The translations under genes and the position numbers were made by a program. Source: Proales similis (Eukaryota; Rotifera; Eurotatoria; Ploima; Proalidae). Taken from it: a DNA stretch of 64,000 nucleotides. The notes below the pieces were generated by a model, which made no database searches, had not been told where the DNA came from, and worked only from the letters and a program-made list of their open reading frames with translations. The DNA lies in contig JAGVRJ010000001.1 in NCBI GenBank assembly GCA_019059635.1, positions 124,001-188,000 on the forward strand, in the 5' to 3' direction. This document shows, in pieces, positions 43,213-54,952 of the stretch (within the stretch, counting starts at the first letter, position 1; every line of letters starts with the position of its first letter).

Positions 43213-43878
43213 ATGTTGAAACTTTTCGCCATTTGCCTCTCGCTCTCTTTGCTCGGCTCTGCGTGGGCCCAGTTTATCATATCGAACGTGAACAAAAACT
43301 CGAACCAAGTAAATGTCAACTCGCGAGATAATTACACGCCGAGAAGCCCATCAGATGTAACACTGATCGTGAACCGCCAGTCAGGCATTCGACCGGCAAT
43401 TGACTACGCCCTTACTCTGAGCAGACTGCCGTACGGCGCTCGGCCTCATCAGGGCGGCTCCGGTCTGAACCTAATCGCTCGAATCTCGGACTCGGGCAGT
43501 CGGCAAAAGCGTGAAATTCACGTCTACAGTCACCAAATGAGTCAAACAGGGGCATTTTCAAGCTGTTCTTGCCAATCGTACAACTGCGACCAGGCCTGGT
43601 ACAATCCCAGCTACGTGAGTGTGCGTCTGGCCCAACCATGCCAGGCTCGCTACGGCTTCATGGTGGTGCAAAAAACGCTTCACATAAACGAGAACGTGTG
43701 TGAGACGTTCGCTCCGTGCGCCTACGTTTTCCGAGTGTGCGATAGCGAGTACACGATCTGTAGCACCGGCAGACCTCGATATCATTCTTGTGCACCCGGC
43801 TACGTGTTCAGCATTGAACACGGCCACTGTGCCTGGCCAAGCCAAGTCTATGGCTGCTCTAGTTATATTTTCCATTGA
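43213..43878 (+). CDS. Secreted cysteine-rich protein with peritrophin-A-like chitin-binding module
   Basis: Intronless, 221 residues. A clear signal peptide (KLFAICLSLSLLGSAWA) ends before QFIISN. After a low-complexity N-terminal region and a dibasic-type RQKR site, the C-terminal 100 residues hold about a dozen cysteines. The last part follows the CBM14/peritrophin-A pattern: a first cysteine, aromatic residues, CSTGRPRYHSCAPGYVF, then GHCAWPSQVYGC. Such modules bind chitin in cuticle or gut linings. The paired-cysteine block before it (CSCQSYNCDQ) is not a domain I know. A TATA-like element lies close upstream. Confidence 0.72.
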   Translation: MLKLFAICLSLSLLGSAWAQFIISNVNKNSNQVNVNSRDNYTPRSPSDVTLIVNRQSGIRPAIDYALTLSRLPYGARPHQGGSGLNLIARISDSGSRQKREIHVYSHQMSQTGAFSSCSCQSYNCDQAWYNPSYVSVRLAQPCQARYGFMVVQKTLHINENVCETFAPCAYVFRVCDSEYTICSTGRPRYHSCAPGYVFSIEHGHCAWPSQVYGCSSYIFH

Positions 43879-44836
43879 GCTCTCTAGTTCTCAAGTCTTG
43901 TTCACCCGATCAGCCGTCTAATGCTTTCAAGATTACAATCAATTCGATCAGAGGATCATCTCATTATTCTGAATTTAAATTTCGCCTGTTTAAAGCAATC
44001 TCTTCTTCTAGACGCTCCAATAAACTCTCCTCAAGCGATTGTTAGAATACCAAACTCGAATGCTTTTTGGGGGGGGGGGGGGGGAGTTGTGTGAAATGCG
44101 AGTAGAAATCTGTTCAAATGAAATCTGACCACAAGAGGACAGAACCAAGTAAAGCCAAGTTGAACCGGGTCCTCCAAATTTTAAGGAATCTGCAAGACAG
44201 TGTCAGGAAAAAAAAGATTAAAAAAGCAATGCACAGAGAACCGGTCTATGTCTGTCGGCATCGATTCCTCAACTTCCCCTCCGTTACTTTCGAGTCAATT
44301 TGTGTCTTGCTGTTAGGCTGCTTTTTCTCTGCTCTCTCTCTCTGCAGAGCGCAGTTACCTGGCTGAAAATTTTGTCGATTCATGCCGCTAGAAGCCTTTT
44401 AGTGGCAATGAGAGCCTTGGAATGGCTCACCTCCAACAGACTGCGTTTTTCTTTTAAAAGAAAATTCATGCAAACAATACGAACGAAGCCTTGTTTTGAC
44501 GTTGGCTTTTTGAATTAATAACATTAGACTGACTGGGCTTGAAAGTAGCGAATTTTTGGTCAAATTCAGAAGAATAACCTTCTTATGCGGAGAAAATTTT
44601 AAAGTTTTTAGAAAAAAAAAACGAGCTTGGCTTGGTTTCTTGCTCAAGTGTGTTCTCTTTCAAAGCCTGTTAAATAACAAAAGTCGGTGAAAAACCAACG
44701 GCGACAACGACGCTTGCACATGAATTTCATTTTCTCTCTCTTTCTTTTCACTCAATCCGACTGCTGACTTTGGTATAAAGCTAGAATTCAGCCGCAGCGC
44801 ATAGTTCTTTCTGTTTAGCGTGGAAAATAGCAAAAT
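43879..44836. promoter_or_regulatory. Intergenic with G16 tract and a TATA box for the next gene
   Basis: A run of 16 G lies at 44069-44084. A canonical TATAAA at 44774-44779 sits 58 bp before the ATG of the next gene, which fits a start of transcription near 44805. The frames in between, including a basic one at 44118-44366, show no family resemblance. Confidence 0.5.
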
Positions 44837-45708
44837 ATGCGAACTTTGATCGGTCTTGTCGTAATCGCCTGCGCCTGGCAGTGCCTCTCGGCCCAAGAGG
44901 GTGAGTAGATTTGCATGTGTCCGGTTGTACATTTTAGTCACTAAATGCGTCTCAAGTCACCAGCGGCAGTGCTCTGGGCTCATATGACATGGACATGGCC
45001 ATGAACAACACCGATTTCGGCTTTGAAGATTACGTGCAGCAGTTTTTGCTGCAGTTCCTGCGCAACGCTGTCATTTCGCTCGAGTTGAATGCGCAGAACG
45101 GCACCAAGACGTACGAGGTGATGCAGAACCTGGTGGTGATAGCCAACTACCATCTGGACATGAGCTTGCTCTACCTGCACTATTTCAACACGAACGAGTC
45201 GATGGTCAACTCGTCGCTGCTGATGGAAAACATGCAGGAGATGATGAGCGTGGTCAACTCGACAGATAGAGAGCAGTGGGCCGAGGAAGTGCAAGCCTAT
45301 GCGATGCAATTCCTGGAAAGAGACCTGGAAAGCAACGTGGCCGGTCTTTTGGAAAGAGCCTGGAACTACGTGTTCGAGCACTACGAAATGGTAGAGGTCA
45401 GCGAGAATGCGGGCCCCGGCTACGAAATGCATCTCTGGGACAATTTTGTTATGAGTGTCATCAACTTGGCCCTGCACAATTGGTTTGACATTGAAGTGAG
45501 CTCGAACGACTACAGAGAAAAGTACGAGCAGTTCAGGGAACAGCTGCAGGACGTAGCAATGGGCGGAGAGGATTCAGCCAGCAAGTTCTCGGGTGCCCTC
45601 TGGTCTCTCATTGAGCTGCTGAACACTGTCGGCTTGTTCAGCTTTGATCAGGCGCCGATCGAGTTGCCAGACAATTCCACAATCATTCACGCCATAACCA
45701 CAAACTAG
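44837..45708 (+). CDS. Secreted, N-glycosylated helical protein, unrecognised
   Basis: Two exons (44837-44900, 44957-45708) encode 271 residues. Residues 1-20 are a signal peptide (LIGLVVIACAWQCLSAQ). The mature protein is acidic, methionine-rich and almost free of cysteine. It looks all-helical, with heptad-like stretches (YVQQFLLQFLRNAVISLELN, YHLDMSLLYLHYF). Sequons are frequent: NNT, NGT, NES, NSS, NST, NST. A TATA box is placed 58 bp upstream, the pattern of a highly expressed, cell-type-specific secreted product. The short signal-peptide exon split from the body by a 56 bp intron is typical of gland proteins. I know no family for it. Confidence 0.75.
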
Positions 45709-46314
45709 ACTCCCAAACACTCTCGTTTACTCGAAAGATAATAAAACATTTGAAAACTCGCAAAATGCAAGCTAACGCTCTCAGGTTAAACAAAAACTCA
45801 CTTTTGAGTCAAATCGGTCAAATAAGCGATTTAGTAAACAGTAAACGTAAGTAAACGCGCTTGGCAATTTCATAACAACCAAACGCCGGCCAGTTTATTC
45901 AAATTTATGGCAAAACGCAAAAATTAAATCCAAGATCGAGGCAAACGAGGCCTCAGCTGTTCCCCTAGGCCATGAATGCGCAATACTTTCCAGCCGCAAG
46001 GCAATCAATTGAATGACGACGAGTGAAACCGAGTTGGAGAAAATCGTCTAAATTGAGTTTAATTCAAGACCGACGCGACAATCTGCAGAATAATTAGTTT
46101 GAGCATAAGAATTCGAAAGAAATCAAGCCGACAAAAAGGAAAAAGATACACAAATAAGCTGTAAAGAAAAGGAGAGAGTAGACAAAAGTCGTTCAAGACC
46201 AAAAAAATAAAGAGGCGAAAGTCAAGTAAAAGAGAGCGGCATTTGTGGTGAAAAGCGTCTCTCAGTTGCCAAGCTGATTGGGTCACATACACGGCCGGGT
46301 AAAGGAAAATAAGA
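45709..46314. other. Tail-to-tail intergenic, secreted protein and PKA-C
   Basis: 606 bp containing the 3' ends of two convergent genes. An AATAAA (about 45740) follows the secreted-protein stop. No gene supported. Confidence 0.45.
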
Positions 46315-47542
46315 TTAAAAGTCGGCGAACTCCTTCTCAAATTTACAGCTCGACGAGGTGCGCAGCGTCTCTTCGTCGTACTCGTCGTAGTTGGACGCGT
46401 CTCCTTCCTTGCACTTGGGCTTGAACGGCGCCTCCACACTCTTTTCGTAGATGGCGATCCAGTCGATCGGCTGGAACCACTTGTGGTTCTTTATGTCATT
46501 CACGCCGTTCTTCAGATTGCCGAATCGCTTGGTCAGATCGATCTGCAGCAGATTGCGCACCAGGTCGCGCAGGTCCTGGTTGAACGAGGACGGAAAGCGG
46601 AACTTGCCGGCCACGATCTTTTCGTAGATTTGAATCGGCTGGTCGGCGTAGAAGGGCGGCATGCCGGCCGCCATCTCGTAGATCAACACGCCGGTGGCCC
46701 ACCAGTCCACTGACTTGTTATAGCCTTTGCTGAGGATAATCTCGGGTGCAAGGTACTCGGGCGTTCCGCACAGAGTCCAGGTGCGGTTCTTGCAGCGCTT
46801 GGCGAAGCCAAAGTCGGTGACCTTCAAGTAGCCGTCGGCGCCGATCAGCAGATTCTCCGGCTTCAAATCGCGGTACATTATGTCCAGATGATGCAGATAC
46901 TCGAACGTCAGAACAATCTGCGCCGCGTAGAAGCGAGTTAGATTCTCGTTGAACTTGCCCATCCTGCGCAGGTGCGAAAACATCTCGCCGCCGGGCACAA
47001 ACTCCATCACCATGAACAAGTACAAGTTGTCCTGAATCGAGCCAATCGCTTAGCAATTTATCTTAAGAGCCGTGCAAGAGTGCACACAGACCTTGAAGCT
47101 GTGGACCAAGTTGACCATGAACGGAAAGCTGACCGCCTGCAAGATGCGCTTCTCGTTTAGAGTGTGCTCCACTTGCTTCAGCTTGATCACTTTCTGCTTG
47201 TCGAGAATCTTCATCGCGTAGTGTCTGCCGTCTTTGACGTGACGTACAAGCATCACTCGGCCGAATGAGCCGGTGCCTAGTGTTCGCTTGCGCTCAAAAT
47301 CTTCCAGCGCGGCCGTGTTCTGTTTGACAAAAGATGAAACGTGCCAAGCTATGCGAGCCGTCGTCTAGAGTGCGTACCGACAATGGCTTCTCCCATCGCT
47401 GGGTAAACTCGTCCTTTGCTTTCTGAAGGAATGCTTTCACTTGAACAAGGAGGTTAGAATTTTGGGCTTTTGGAGCTGTCACTTTCATCTCACCATCCTC
47501 GTTGAGGTCGGCGCCCTTTTTGCTTGTCTGATTGTTTCCCAT
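46315..47542 (-). CDS. PRKACA: cAMP-dependent protein kinase catalytic subunit
   Basis: Three exons (47542-47378, 47319-47092, 47031-46315) give 369 residues. It is the Ser/Thr kinase released by cAMP. The N-terminus [10 protein letters not shown] is a myristoylation signal. The A-helix region ([18 protein letters not shown]) is followed by [11 protein letters not shown], the ATP-binding lysine in [40 protein letters not shown], the activation-loop threonine in [15 protein letters not shown], and the hydrophobic C-terminal EFADF that docks into its own pocket. It is 18 residues longer than the mammalian alpha form because of extra sequence before the A-helix. The gene symbol denotes the closest human equivalent; invertebrates usually have one such gene. 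Confidence 0.96.
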
Positions 47543-47724
47543 TGCCAGAATTGTACTCGTACTCGAATATCTATCTGCGTGCTTTAGCCCAACTCTACAA
47601 TTCAAGTGTCTGAGAATAGTAACTGAGCGAATTTTAATGTTGGAATTAATAATTGCCATCTGGCAAACGACTCGTTTTGATACGGTGCTCGCTAATGAAT
47701 AGGAGAGCGAGCCAAACGAGAATG

Positions 47725-47765
47725 AAAGAGAGACAGAGAGAGTGAGTAAGAGAGAGAGAGAGGGA
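47725..47765. repeat. GA-rich microsatellite upstream of PKA-C
   Basis: Imperfect (GA)n of about 40 bp interrupted by C and T. It is one of several purine tracts in this gap. Confidence 0.7.
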
Positions 47766-48514
47766 GAAAACGAGCGAGTGGAAACAAGTGAGGCCATCGG
47801 AGAAAGAGCAGGGAATCGAAAAGCGTGCTGCCTGAGCACTAAAAATAGCAATAAATGGAGTAGACCAAATTAGAAAGCGAGCGCGATTACATTCTAGCCC
47901 TTAAACGAAAGAAAAAAATTTAATTATTTTGCTTGCTTTTTATGATCATGTTGATGCTAGGGTCGCGCTTCTAACTGCGCTCTTGGCTCTTATAATAAAT
48001 AATGAGCGCGTAAGATTTCTAGCGAGCGAGTGCGCGCTCTCACGTTGCGGTCGCAGCTTTTAGTTTGGTTGTTTTCATTTTTGTCGTTGTTGTTGTCGTC
48101 GACGTCGTCATCATCATCGTGATCGTCAACATCTTTACTTTCGGACTCGGATGCGATAATTATAATCACACGTGCAATAATAATAAAAAAGAGAAAAAAA
48201 AATGAAAATAATAAAATAAGACGCGCTTGGTATGAGCGAGACCGAGTCCGAGGCACCGGAACTAGCCACACAACAAACAAGTCGAATGTGAATTGTGTTC
48301 GACACTTTCACAAGTGAGAAGCCATTTAAGTAACAAGTTAATTGATGCAGCACAAACAGAAACGCCATCAAATGCTCGCCAAACGTGATGGTGGCAGCTT
48401 GAAGGCGTGGGTGGCAATATGGCACTTTGGCATTGTTTAGATTTCGATTAAGACAGAACGAGACCCGGCAAACGCATTGAAAGAGAAGCAAGAAAAGGAG
48501 AAATAGTCAGAATG

Positions 48515-48541
48515 AGTGTGTGTGTGAGAGAGAGAGAGAGA
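48515..48541. repeat. (TG)n(AG)n microsatellite
   Basis: A compound dinucleotide run: GTGTGTGTG followed by AG repeats. Confidence 0.75.
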
Positions 48542-49100
48542 AAGGAAAATAGAGGCTCACAAACGAGTCTTGTCAAATGAATGAATCAGTCAAATGAATC
48601 AATCCGAAGTTTTAAATAGAAACAAAAATCTGCCAACTGCGCCATAACTAGAAAACAATGAGCATCCAAAAGAAGAGTGCTGCTTTGCTCGCACGTACAC
48701 ACGCGCTCAGATTGCTGGGACTCGAATTATACAAAAGCGTTCAAAATCGAAGCTCTCGAGTTGGCGTCGGCGCTTAAGGTAAGCAGTCTGCTTACGAACA
48801 GCAGTTGCAGTTGGATGGGCTTAAACAGCAGTGGGGCTTTGAGCTCGATTGCAAGATTATCGGGAGCTAAAGCAGACAAGGAGAGAGAGAGAAGAAAGGC
48901 AGCCGCAGAAATGAGATGAAGGAGTGAGGGCGAGAAAAGTGGCGAAATTTAGTCGGCCTGATTATTACTCCAATTTAGCCTTCATGTCCGTAGCAAGCTT
49001 TCGAGTGGAGATCAAGAGAACAAGACGATTGTAAATTAACGAAGATAACATGAAGAAGGAGATGAAAAAGCAACACAACTCCACGCAACTCTCTCTCTCT

Positions 49101-49139
49101 TGCATCTCTCTTCTGCATCTCTCTTCTGCATCGCTCTCA
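49101..49139. repeat. Short tandem repeat, 13-bp unit TGCATCTCTCTTC, about three copies
   Basis: Two exact units and a partial, changed third follow a CT dinucleotide run. Confidence 0.75.
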
Positions 49140-50952
49140 TCGGCCTCATCTCTTCGCTCTGGCTGAGTGATCTGATCTGAAATTCGAAATTTGGCTCCTG
49201 CTTTTCTCAACTGGGACTGAGAAATAATGGGCGACATGATGAGTATTTGTAAAATTGATGCAGATTAGTGCGTTGCATAAAGTGCGATAAACCTGGAGCG
49301 AGCTTTTCACGCGCAGGTGTCGATGGCGCACTAATGAGCCGCACGTCGCCGTCACCACCATTGCAAATTGAAGGCAATAAGTTTCTTTAACAACGAACCG
49401 CTCACTTCCGCAGTAGAATGTGACTCTGCTCACTCAGACTGGTCGATTTAATGAGTAATTTTAATTACCTACTGCTCATAGGCAGGAGGGGAAAATAATG
49501 AAATGGAATTCGGCTAGAAGACATCAAGCTGGCCGTAAAAATGTGAGAAAAAACGATGAACGAGTTGGCCACGATTGGAACTAGCAAAGCTGAGATAAAA
49601 AAAAAATTTCTAATAAAATAGCAATTTAAAAAACATGTTTGGTGCTGAGTGAACAATCAAAGTTTTGAAGCATTTTATATTCACTCAATTTACTCTCCCG
49701 TTCTATTTTTCAACTTGCTCTAGTTTAATGAGATCCTTCAGGCGATTTGTACGCATTTTTTTCAAAGATCAAAGGTACAGTTTGTAAATGCTTTCTTTTC
49801 TTCTGCTATGCCCTTGTCTATTTCAATATATTTCAGTTAAGGAATTAAAATGCGTATGAATGCTATTTTCTTCCATTCGTTTCGTAATTTTGATCGAAAA
49901 TAGACTGAGATTACGAGAGCGAGGCGATTCACTCATTTAATCAATTGGTCTATTTGCTTGAGCATTAATAGCCATTCTTATGTAAGAAGCAACAAGGTTT
50001 GTCAGTATTCTACTGCTTTATTGAGTCAGAATAGCCGAACAACATATGAGGTGACAACCTGAAGAATTTATCTTGACCAAGACCGGGTCTAGTGAGGAAC
50101 GAAGGCAAAGAAGGTCTTCATTGGGCTCCTAAAAATCTGCCGCCCGATTGGCCGCCAGTGAAAATTGGAAAAATTCTTTTCAAAGACAATTTGCAAGAAA
50201 GGCTGCCATTTCAAAAGTTTCTTCTATTTTCCGTTCGCAAGACGAAATTCTTCGCCAAGGGGGTAAAGCGTTTGAAAAAAAAAGACGATGAAAGAAGGGC
50301 TTGTGAATGTTGAATAGAGTGCTGATGGTGGTCGATGTCACTTTTTGGCGGACCAATGTCCTTGGAAGGGTATGACATAGGACAAGAGTGGTGTCGCTTC
50401 GTCGAATATGCATATGGTTGCATTGCGTATGCGCGATCAGCACGCAGCAATGCATGGGAGCAATGCATAGCTAGTGTAAAGAGGCCAAGAACTAAAATGC
50501 ATTCTATGATTATTGCGCTCTATGAATGTGGCTCTTGTATATGGGCGGCGCGTTATATTATGTTCACGCAAATGGTTGTTTCTGCTGCCGAGGCATTGAA
50601 TTAATGCATGGAGTGCTCATGCGATGAGCACTTAGGAGTGCAATTCTAGTCACTGAGTGACCGGCAACATATCAGACATGTGTGGGCGGTCATTTTTGAA
50701 CTTGAAATTTGACTGCGTGAATTTTCACATATTCAAGATGGCCTTAAGCTGCCTAATTATTTGCTAATCGGCCATCGATTCGATTATGGCCAACGATTGT
50801 AATTTATTCCAAACCAGAGCGGCGGCACTCGTGCCACAACAATCTGAGAGACAAACGAACAGTTCTAATTTTCATTTGCTCTAAATTTCAGTTGCGTGTC
50901 TGTTGTTTAGAAACCGGTTCGTCGAAGCACAACACAGAGCTGGAAGAGGCAA

Positions 50953-53900
50953 ATGGACGATCTTAGGCGATGCTGGAAGGTTCCTTATGTGGTCTACTTT
51001 TGCAACTTGTTCGAGAGCAAGTTCGATCTGGTCGATCTGCGAGTGGACGAGTTCGAGGAGGCACTTTTGGACGATTGCGGCGCCGAGCGGAACATACTGC
51101 TCATTCATTTGCTTCAGAAACTGCTGAAACCATTCATCAACCGCTCAGTCGAGTGAGTCAATTGCCTGCGCATTTGCAATCAGAGACCTGTGGCCCTAAT
51201 CAAAATTGCTTTTTTTTGTTGTTTCCTCGAATAGTCTGACCAGCTATGAGCACTTTTTGCTGACCGTTCTACGCCGCTACGGCATTCAGGATCTTTACTT
51301 GCAGGGAAAAGAGGAGAATCAGTGGAAAAACTTGAGCATGCTGAGCAAGTTGGACATCATATACAATCTGTGCGAACTGCGCCTCAATCTGAACGACATC
51401 GAAACCAAACTGAGCGACTTTGAGCCGAGCGAGCTGCGTGTGGAGCCGCTGGGCGTCGATTCTAGCGGCTCTAAACTCTGGTACTTTGGCGATCTGCGTC
51501 TGTACGAGGAAAAGTCGAGCGCTAAAAAGCAGACAGCCAAGCCAGCAGAGAGCAAACAGAGCGTCAAGAAGCCAGCCAAAGCAAAGGCCAAAGTCAAGCC
51601 GGCCCCAGCCAAAACGCCACTAAACAACTCATCGATTCGGCGCAGCAGTCGCCGAAGCACGAGACTTAAGCGAATCGAAGAGGAAGAGCAAGAAGCGGGA
51701 GACGAGGCCGGCGAGAATGAAGAAGAAGAAGAGGCCGGCAACGACGCGGACGAAGAGAACGAAGAGGAGGCGGACGACGAAGAGACAATGGACGTCACTG
51801 AGGAGCCAGTCGAGGTGAACGTCGAAGGCTCTGAATCGTCGACTATGATCGAACAGGCGAGCGCCGAGCGAGTCGAAGAGCCCGAAGCTTACCGTGACGA
51901 GCTCAAGTACTGGAGCTGCATATGCTTGACTCTGGAGGACTGGCAAGGCGTCTGCGAGAAATATAAAAAGTCAAAGAAAAAGAATGACGTTGAAATAAGC
52001 AAGCTGCTTGAGGAGAACTATTTGCCCGAAATGCCCGGCTTGTACAGCAAGGCAGAGAAAGAGCGCGTGCAACGACTACAGGCCATGGCGCCCAAGCGTC
52101 AGTCGCAGCGTCTTCTAGTCAAACAGCAGCTGATGACCAGTGAGGACGACGAGTCGATTTCGGTGCCGGTCGAAATGGACGAAGAGAAAAAGCGAGAAGA
52201 GATCGCACGGCAACGCGAAGAACGCCTAACCAAGCGACTGATGAAGCGAGAAGAGACACTCGACGCCGGCTTCGAGTCAGAGTCGATGGACCAGGCTGCC
52301 GAAAAGGACGAGTTCAACGTCAAAAATTTCTACCTCATGCACAAAGTTCTGGGCAAGATCATGCTCTGCAAGCATTCGTGGCCGTTCAAGGACGCGGTTA
52401 GCGAAGAGGACGCGCCCGACTACGAGACCATCATCGAGGTACTGTTTTCTCTCACACCCTGCCTAGCGTACTCAAATTTGAATCTGTTTATTCAAATGTT
52501 TATTTGCGCCTGTGTAGACTCCGATGGATCTGACCAGCGTGCAGAACAAGGTGAACAGCAAAGCGTACAAATCACGCAAAGAGTTTGTAGACGACCTTCA
52601 GTTGATTGTTCAAAATTGTCTCACATACAACGGAGAAGAGTCGTGTAAGTTGGATTTTCATTTGAACAGCTCATTTGCATCCATCGAACGGTGAGCGCAT
52701 GTCGCGAATGCATTCGCCGATCTTCTCGCAGTACTTGATCCATTTGAGAAGCGTTTCGTTTATCTCCTTGAGGAAAGGCAAACAGGCCTGTAGAGGCAAG
52801 CAGAGCAGGTAGAAGCCGGCCAGAATGCCGGCTATGGGCCACATGATAAACAATAGGATCAGTAGCCAGATTATCGAGTAGATTATTCCCGGGCAAAAGC
52901 TTGAAGAGGCCATTTTTCTTTCAGACAAGTTCGAGTTGAGTTTGTGTGATGGCGAGAGTGCTGCACAACAAGCGAATTGAAGTGCTAGAGCAAAAGAAAT
53001 GCGAGGTTTATCTACTCCTTACGCGCATAATCCATTGGGCAAATAAACGCTTATGCTGGCATTTCAAACGGGGCCGGTGATTAATTTAGGCCGACTTTTG
53101 CTAGCTGCTCATACCGTATCTTATCGCCTCGATTCATTGCGGCCCCGCTCGATTAGCATTTGTAAGCAAACACATCGGGCTTCTATTCGAGAATTTCTTA
53201 TGGAAGGCTCGCCGCCCTACTACTTGAATTAGGTCTTTTCTTTCTAATAACTCACATTCAACAAGCAAACTGTGCATGCCTGTCGGGCCAGGATGTCGAT
53301 CACTTTTCCACCTTTCCACACCCATTGCAGTCGAAATTTAATTAAATTCATTCGTTTGTTTTCAAGTCTACGGTAAATTGGCGACCAAATTCGAGCATTA
53401 CTACAAGCGATGGCTGCAGATATTCTACCCGCGCGAAATAAACACACAGCTCGAAGAGAAGAACCGTCAACTAATGAAACTGCTCAACGGCGGCGCAGAG
53501 AGCGACGAGCATAATGAGAACACCAACTCGTCTAATCAAGAGAACCAGCAGAACGGCGCATACGCCGATCTCGACGAGAATTCCAATTCAACCTCCTCAC
53601 GCACGCTGCACGACTTTTCGAACAGCAACGATGTGGCCGCACGCAAGAAGAAACGCGCCGAGCGCGACAAGTACATCCAAGAGCCAGAGTACGTGACCAA
53701 GAGAACTTCGTCTGGCCGCCTTGTGAAAATGAAAATCATCAACGACTATGACTACACGAGCGACCAAGAGCAGCAGGGAGACGGCAAGTCGTCGAGGAGG
53801 CCGCGCTCAGACGACGAAGAGCTCGACGACAACTACGAAGGCATTCAGCGCAAGCATCGTCGCCACAGCTCGGCGAGCTCTTCATTCAGCTCCGAGCCGG

Positions 53901-54952
53901 ACGACAGCGAGGACGAAGACTTTCGCGTGGGTCGAGCTAAGCCAGCGACAATCGCAGCCGCTTCTGCTGATCTGTCGCGAATCAGGAAAGCAACGCCTTC
54001 GAATGGACGCAGTGAGCGGCGAACCATTCGCCAGCTGACTGAGTCCGGCTTCGCCAATGGACAAGAGGCCATCGACTCGGACCTAAATTTGGCCAATTTT
54101 AACAAACGATTCAACAGCACAGCGCTCACAGTAACTCCCAGTGGCGAGACGGCCAATCAAGCCGGCAAGCTCACATTCGAGCAGTACGTGAAAAAGTTGA
54201 CCGGCAGCTATAACCCGAACGAAACGACGCCGTCGAGCGAAAGTATTCAGCCTGGTCGACTGTCGTTGAAAATCTCGGCGGCGCCCAGGACACCAAACAC
54301 GGTCGCCAAAATAATGAGCGCAATGAGCGCAGCAAGTCCCATCCAAACTGTAAATAATGCAAGTGACGATTCAAAATTCAGAAGCGCCATGCCTGGACAA
54401 GCCGCCACCACCAACGCGCTGAACGGCAGCAAAACTGCCACGCCGACGTTCAAAATTGTGCCGGCACACTCGCCGGCAATAATCCGGGCGGCCACCGGCT
54501 CACCGGCTGCACTGAACAAAAAAGTTCTCGTCATAAATCAGAACAATCAGCCGGGCTCTGTACAATCGCCCAATTTGGTCAAAGTGATCAACATCTCGCA
54601 GCTGGCCGGCCGACCACTTCAAGTATCAAACACAGTCAACCAGAGGCCAGTGATTATGATAAACTCACCGAAAGTGCTCTCGGCGGTGCCAATGGCCAAT
54701 GCAGCTGCTTCACTCAACGAAGCCGTAAAGCTTTCTGAAGAGGCGAATACGGAGACTGCTGGGGCCGTCAACTGCTCGCATGGGGACTCCACGCCCCTTC
54801 AAACGAGTGTTCAAACCGATGCTGAAGCAGAGGCGAAACTCGAGCCCCAAGCAGCACCAAACACTTTAGAGCTTTCCAATAAGGTCGACGATCAGATGCC
54901 GCACGAGCCCAAGCAGGAAGTCACCAGCATGAGCGAAACATCAGTACATTAG
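50953..54952 (+). CDS. CECR2: CECR2-like chromatin-remodelling factor with bromodomain
   Basis: Four exons (50953-51152, 51235-52438, 52518-52644, 53367-54952) join to 1038 residues. CECR2 partners ISWI-type ATPases in remodelling complexes. The N-terminal DDT-like region begins CWKVPYVVYFCNLFESKFDL and includes LRVEPLGVDSSGSKLWYFGD. A long Lys/Glu-rich coiled and acidic stretch follows. The bromodomain starts NFYLMHKVLGKI..HSWPF and continues TPMDLTSVQNKVNSKAY, FVDDLQLIVQNCLTYNGE (with its acetyl-lysine-binding Asn) and YYKRWLQIFYP. The C-terminal 500 residues are Ser/Asn/Thr-rich and unstructured. The third intron is 722 bp, about ten times the local norm, and contains a gene on the other strand. 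Confidence 0.92.
52671..52913 (-). CDS. Small membrane protein nested in a CECR2 intron
   Basis: A single open frame of 80 residues lies entirely within intron 3 of CECR2, on the opposite strand. A long hydrophobic stretch (IIYSIIWLLILLFIMWPIAGILAGFYLL in two adjoining segments) is followed by LPLQACLPFLKEINETLLKW and a short polar tail with two cysteines. The arrangement of two hydrophobic segments followed by a conserved Pro-x-x-Ala-Cys-x-Pro motif recalls a family of small uncharacterised animal membrane proteins. I cannot name a function. The hydrophobic pattern and the unusually large host intron both argue that it is a real gene. Confidence 0.65.
   Translation of the reverse strand: MASSSFCPGIIYSIIWLLILLFIMWPIAGILAGFYLLCLPLQACLPFLKEINETLLKWIKYCEKIGECIRDMRSPFDGCK

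Larger units (their letters stand above)
47543..50952. other. 3.4 kb gene-poor region upstream of PKA-C and CECR2
   Basis: The largest gap in the window, between two genes reading outward. It contains GA-rich tracts (47725-47765 and 48515-48541), triplet-type low complexity (about 48085-48130), a short tandem repeat (49101-49139), and a hairpin-forming GTGCTCAT-GCG-ATGAGCAC at 50613-50631. Several short open frames, for example 50335-50604, have no codon bias or family likeness. It may hold long 5' leaders and regulatory elements of both genes. Confidence 0.5.

Noticed and set aside
44069-44084. Run of 16 G as a possible functional G-quadruplex or regulatory tract
   Set aside because: A pure mononucleotide run in intergenic DNA is most simply a microsatellite or a sequencing/assembly length artefact; nothing around it suggests function.
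44118-44366. 82-residue basic frame upstream of the secreted-protein gene
   Set aside because: No homology, no polyadenylation signal, and it lies in a microsatellite-rich gap.
47294-47851. A longer N-terminus for PKA-C beginning upstream of 47542
   Set aside because: The MGNNQTSKK start is the conserved myristoylated N-terminus; upstream sequence is a GA-rich leader.
50335-50604. 89-residue plus-strand open frame
   Set aside because: Its composition follows local ATGCAT-type low complexity, with no domain or splice partner.
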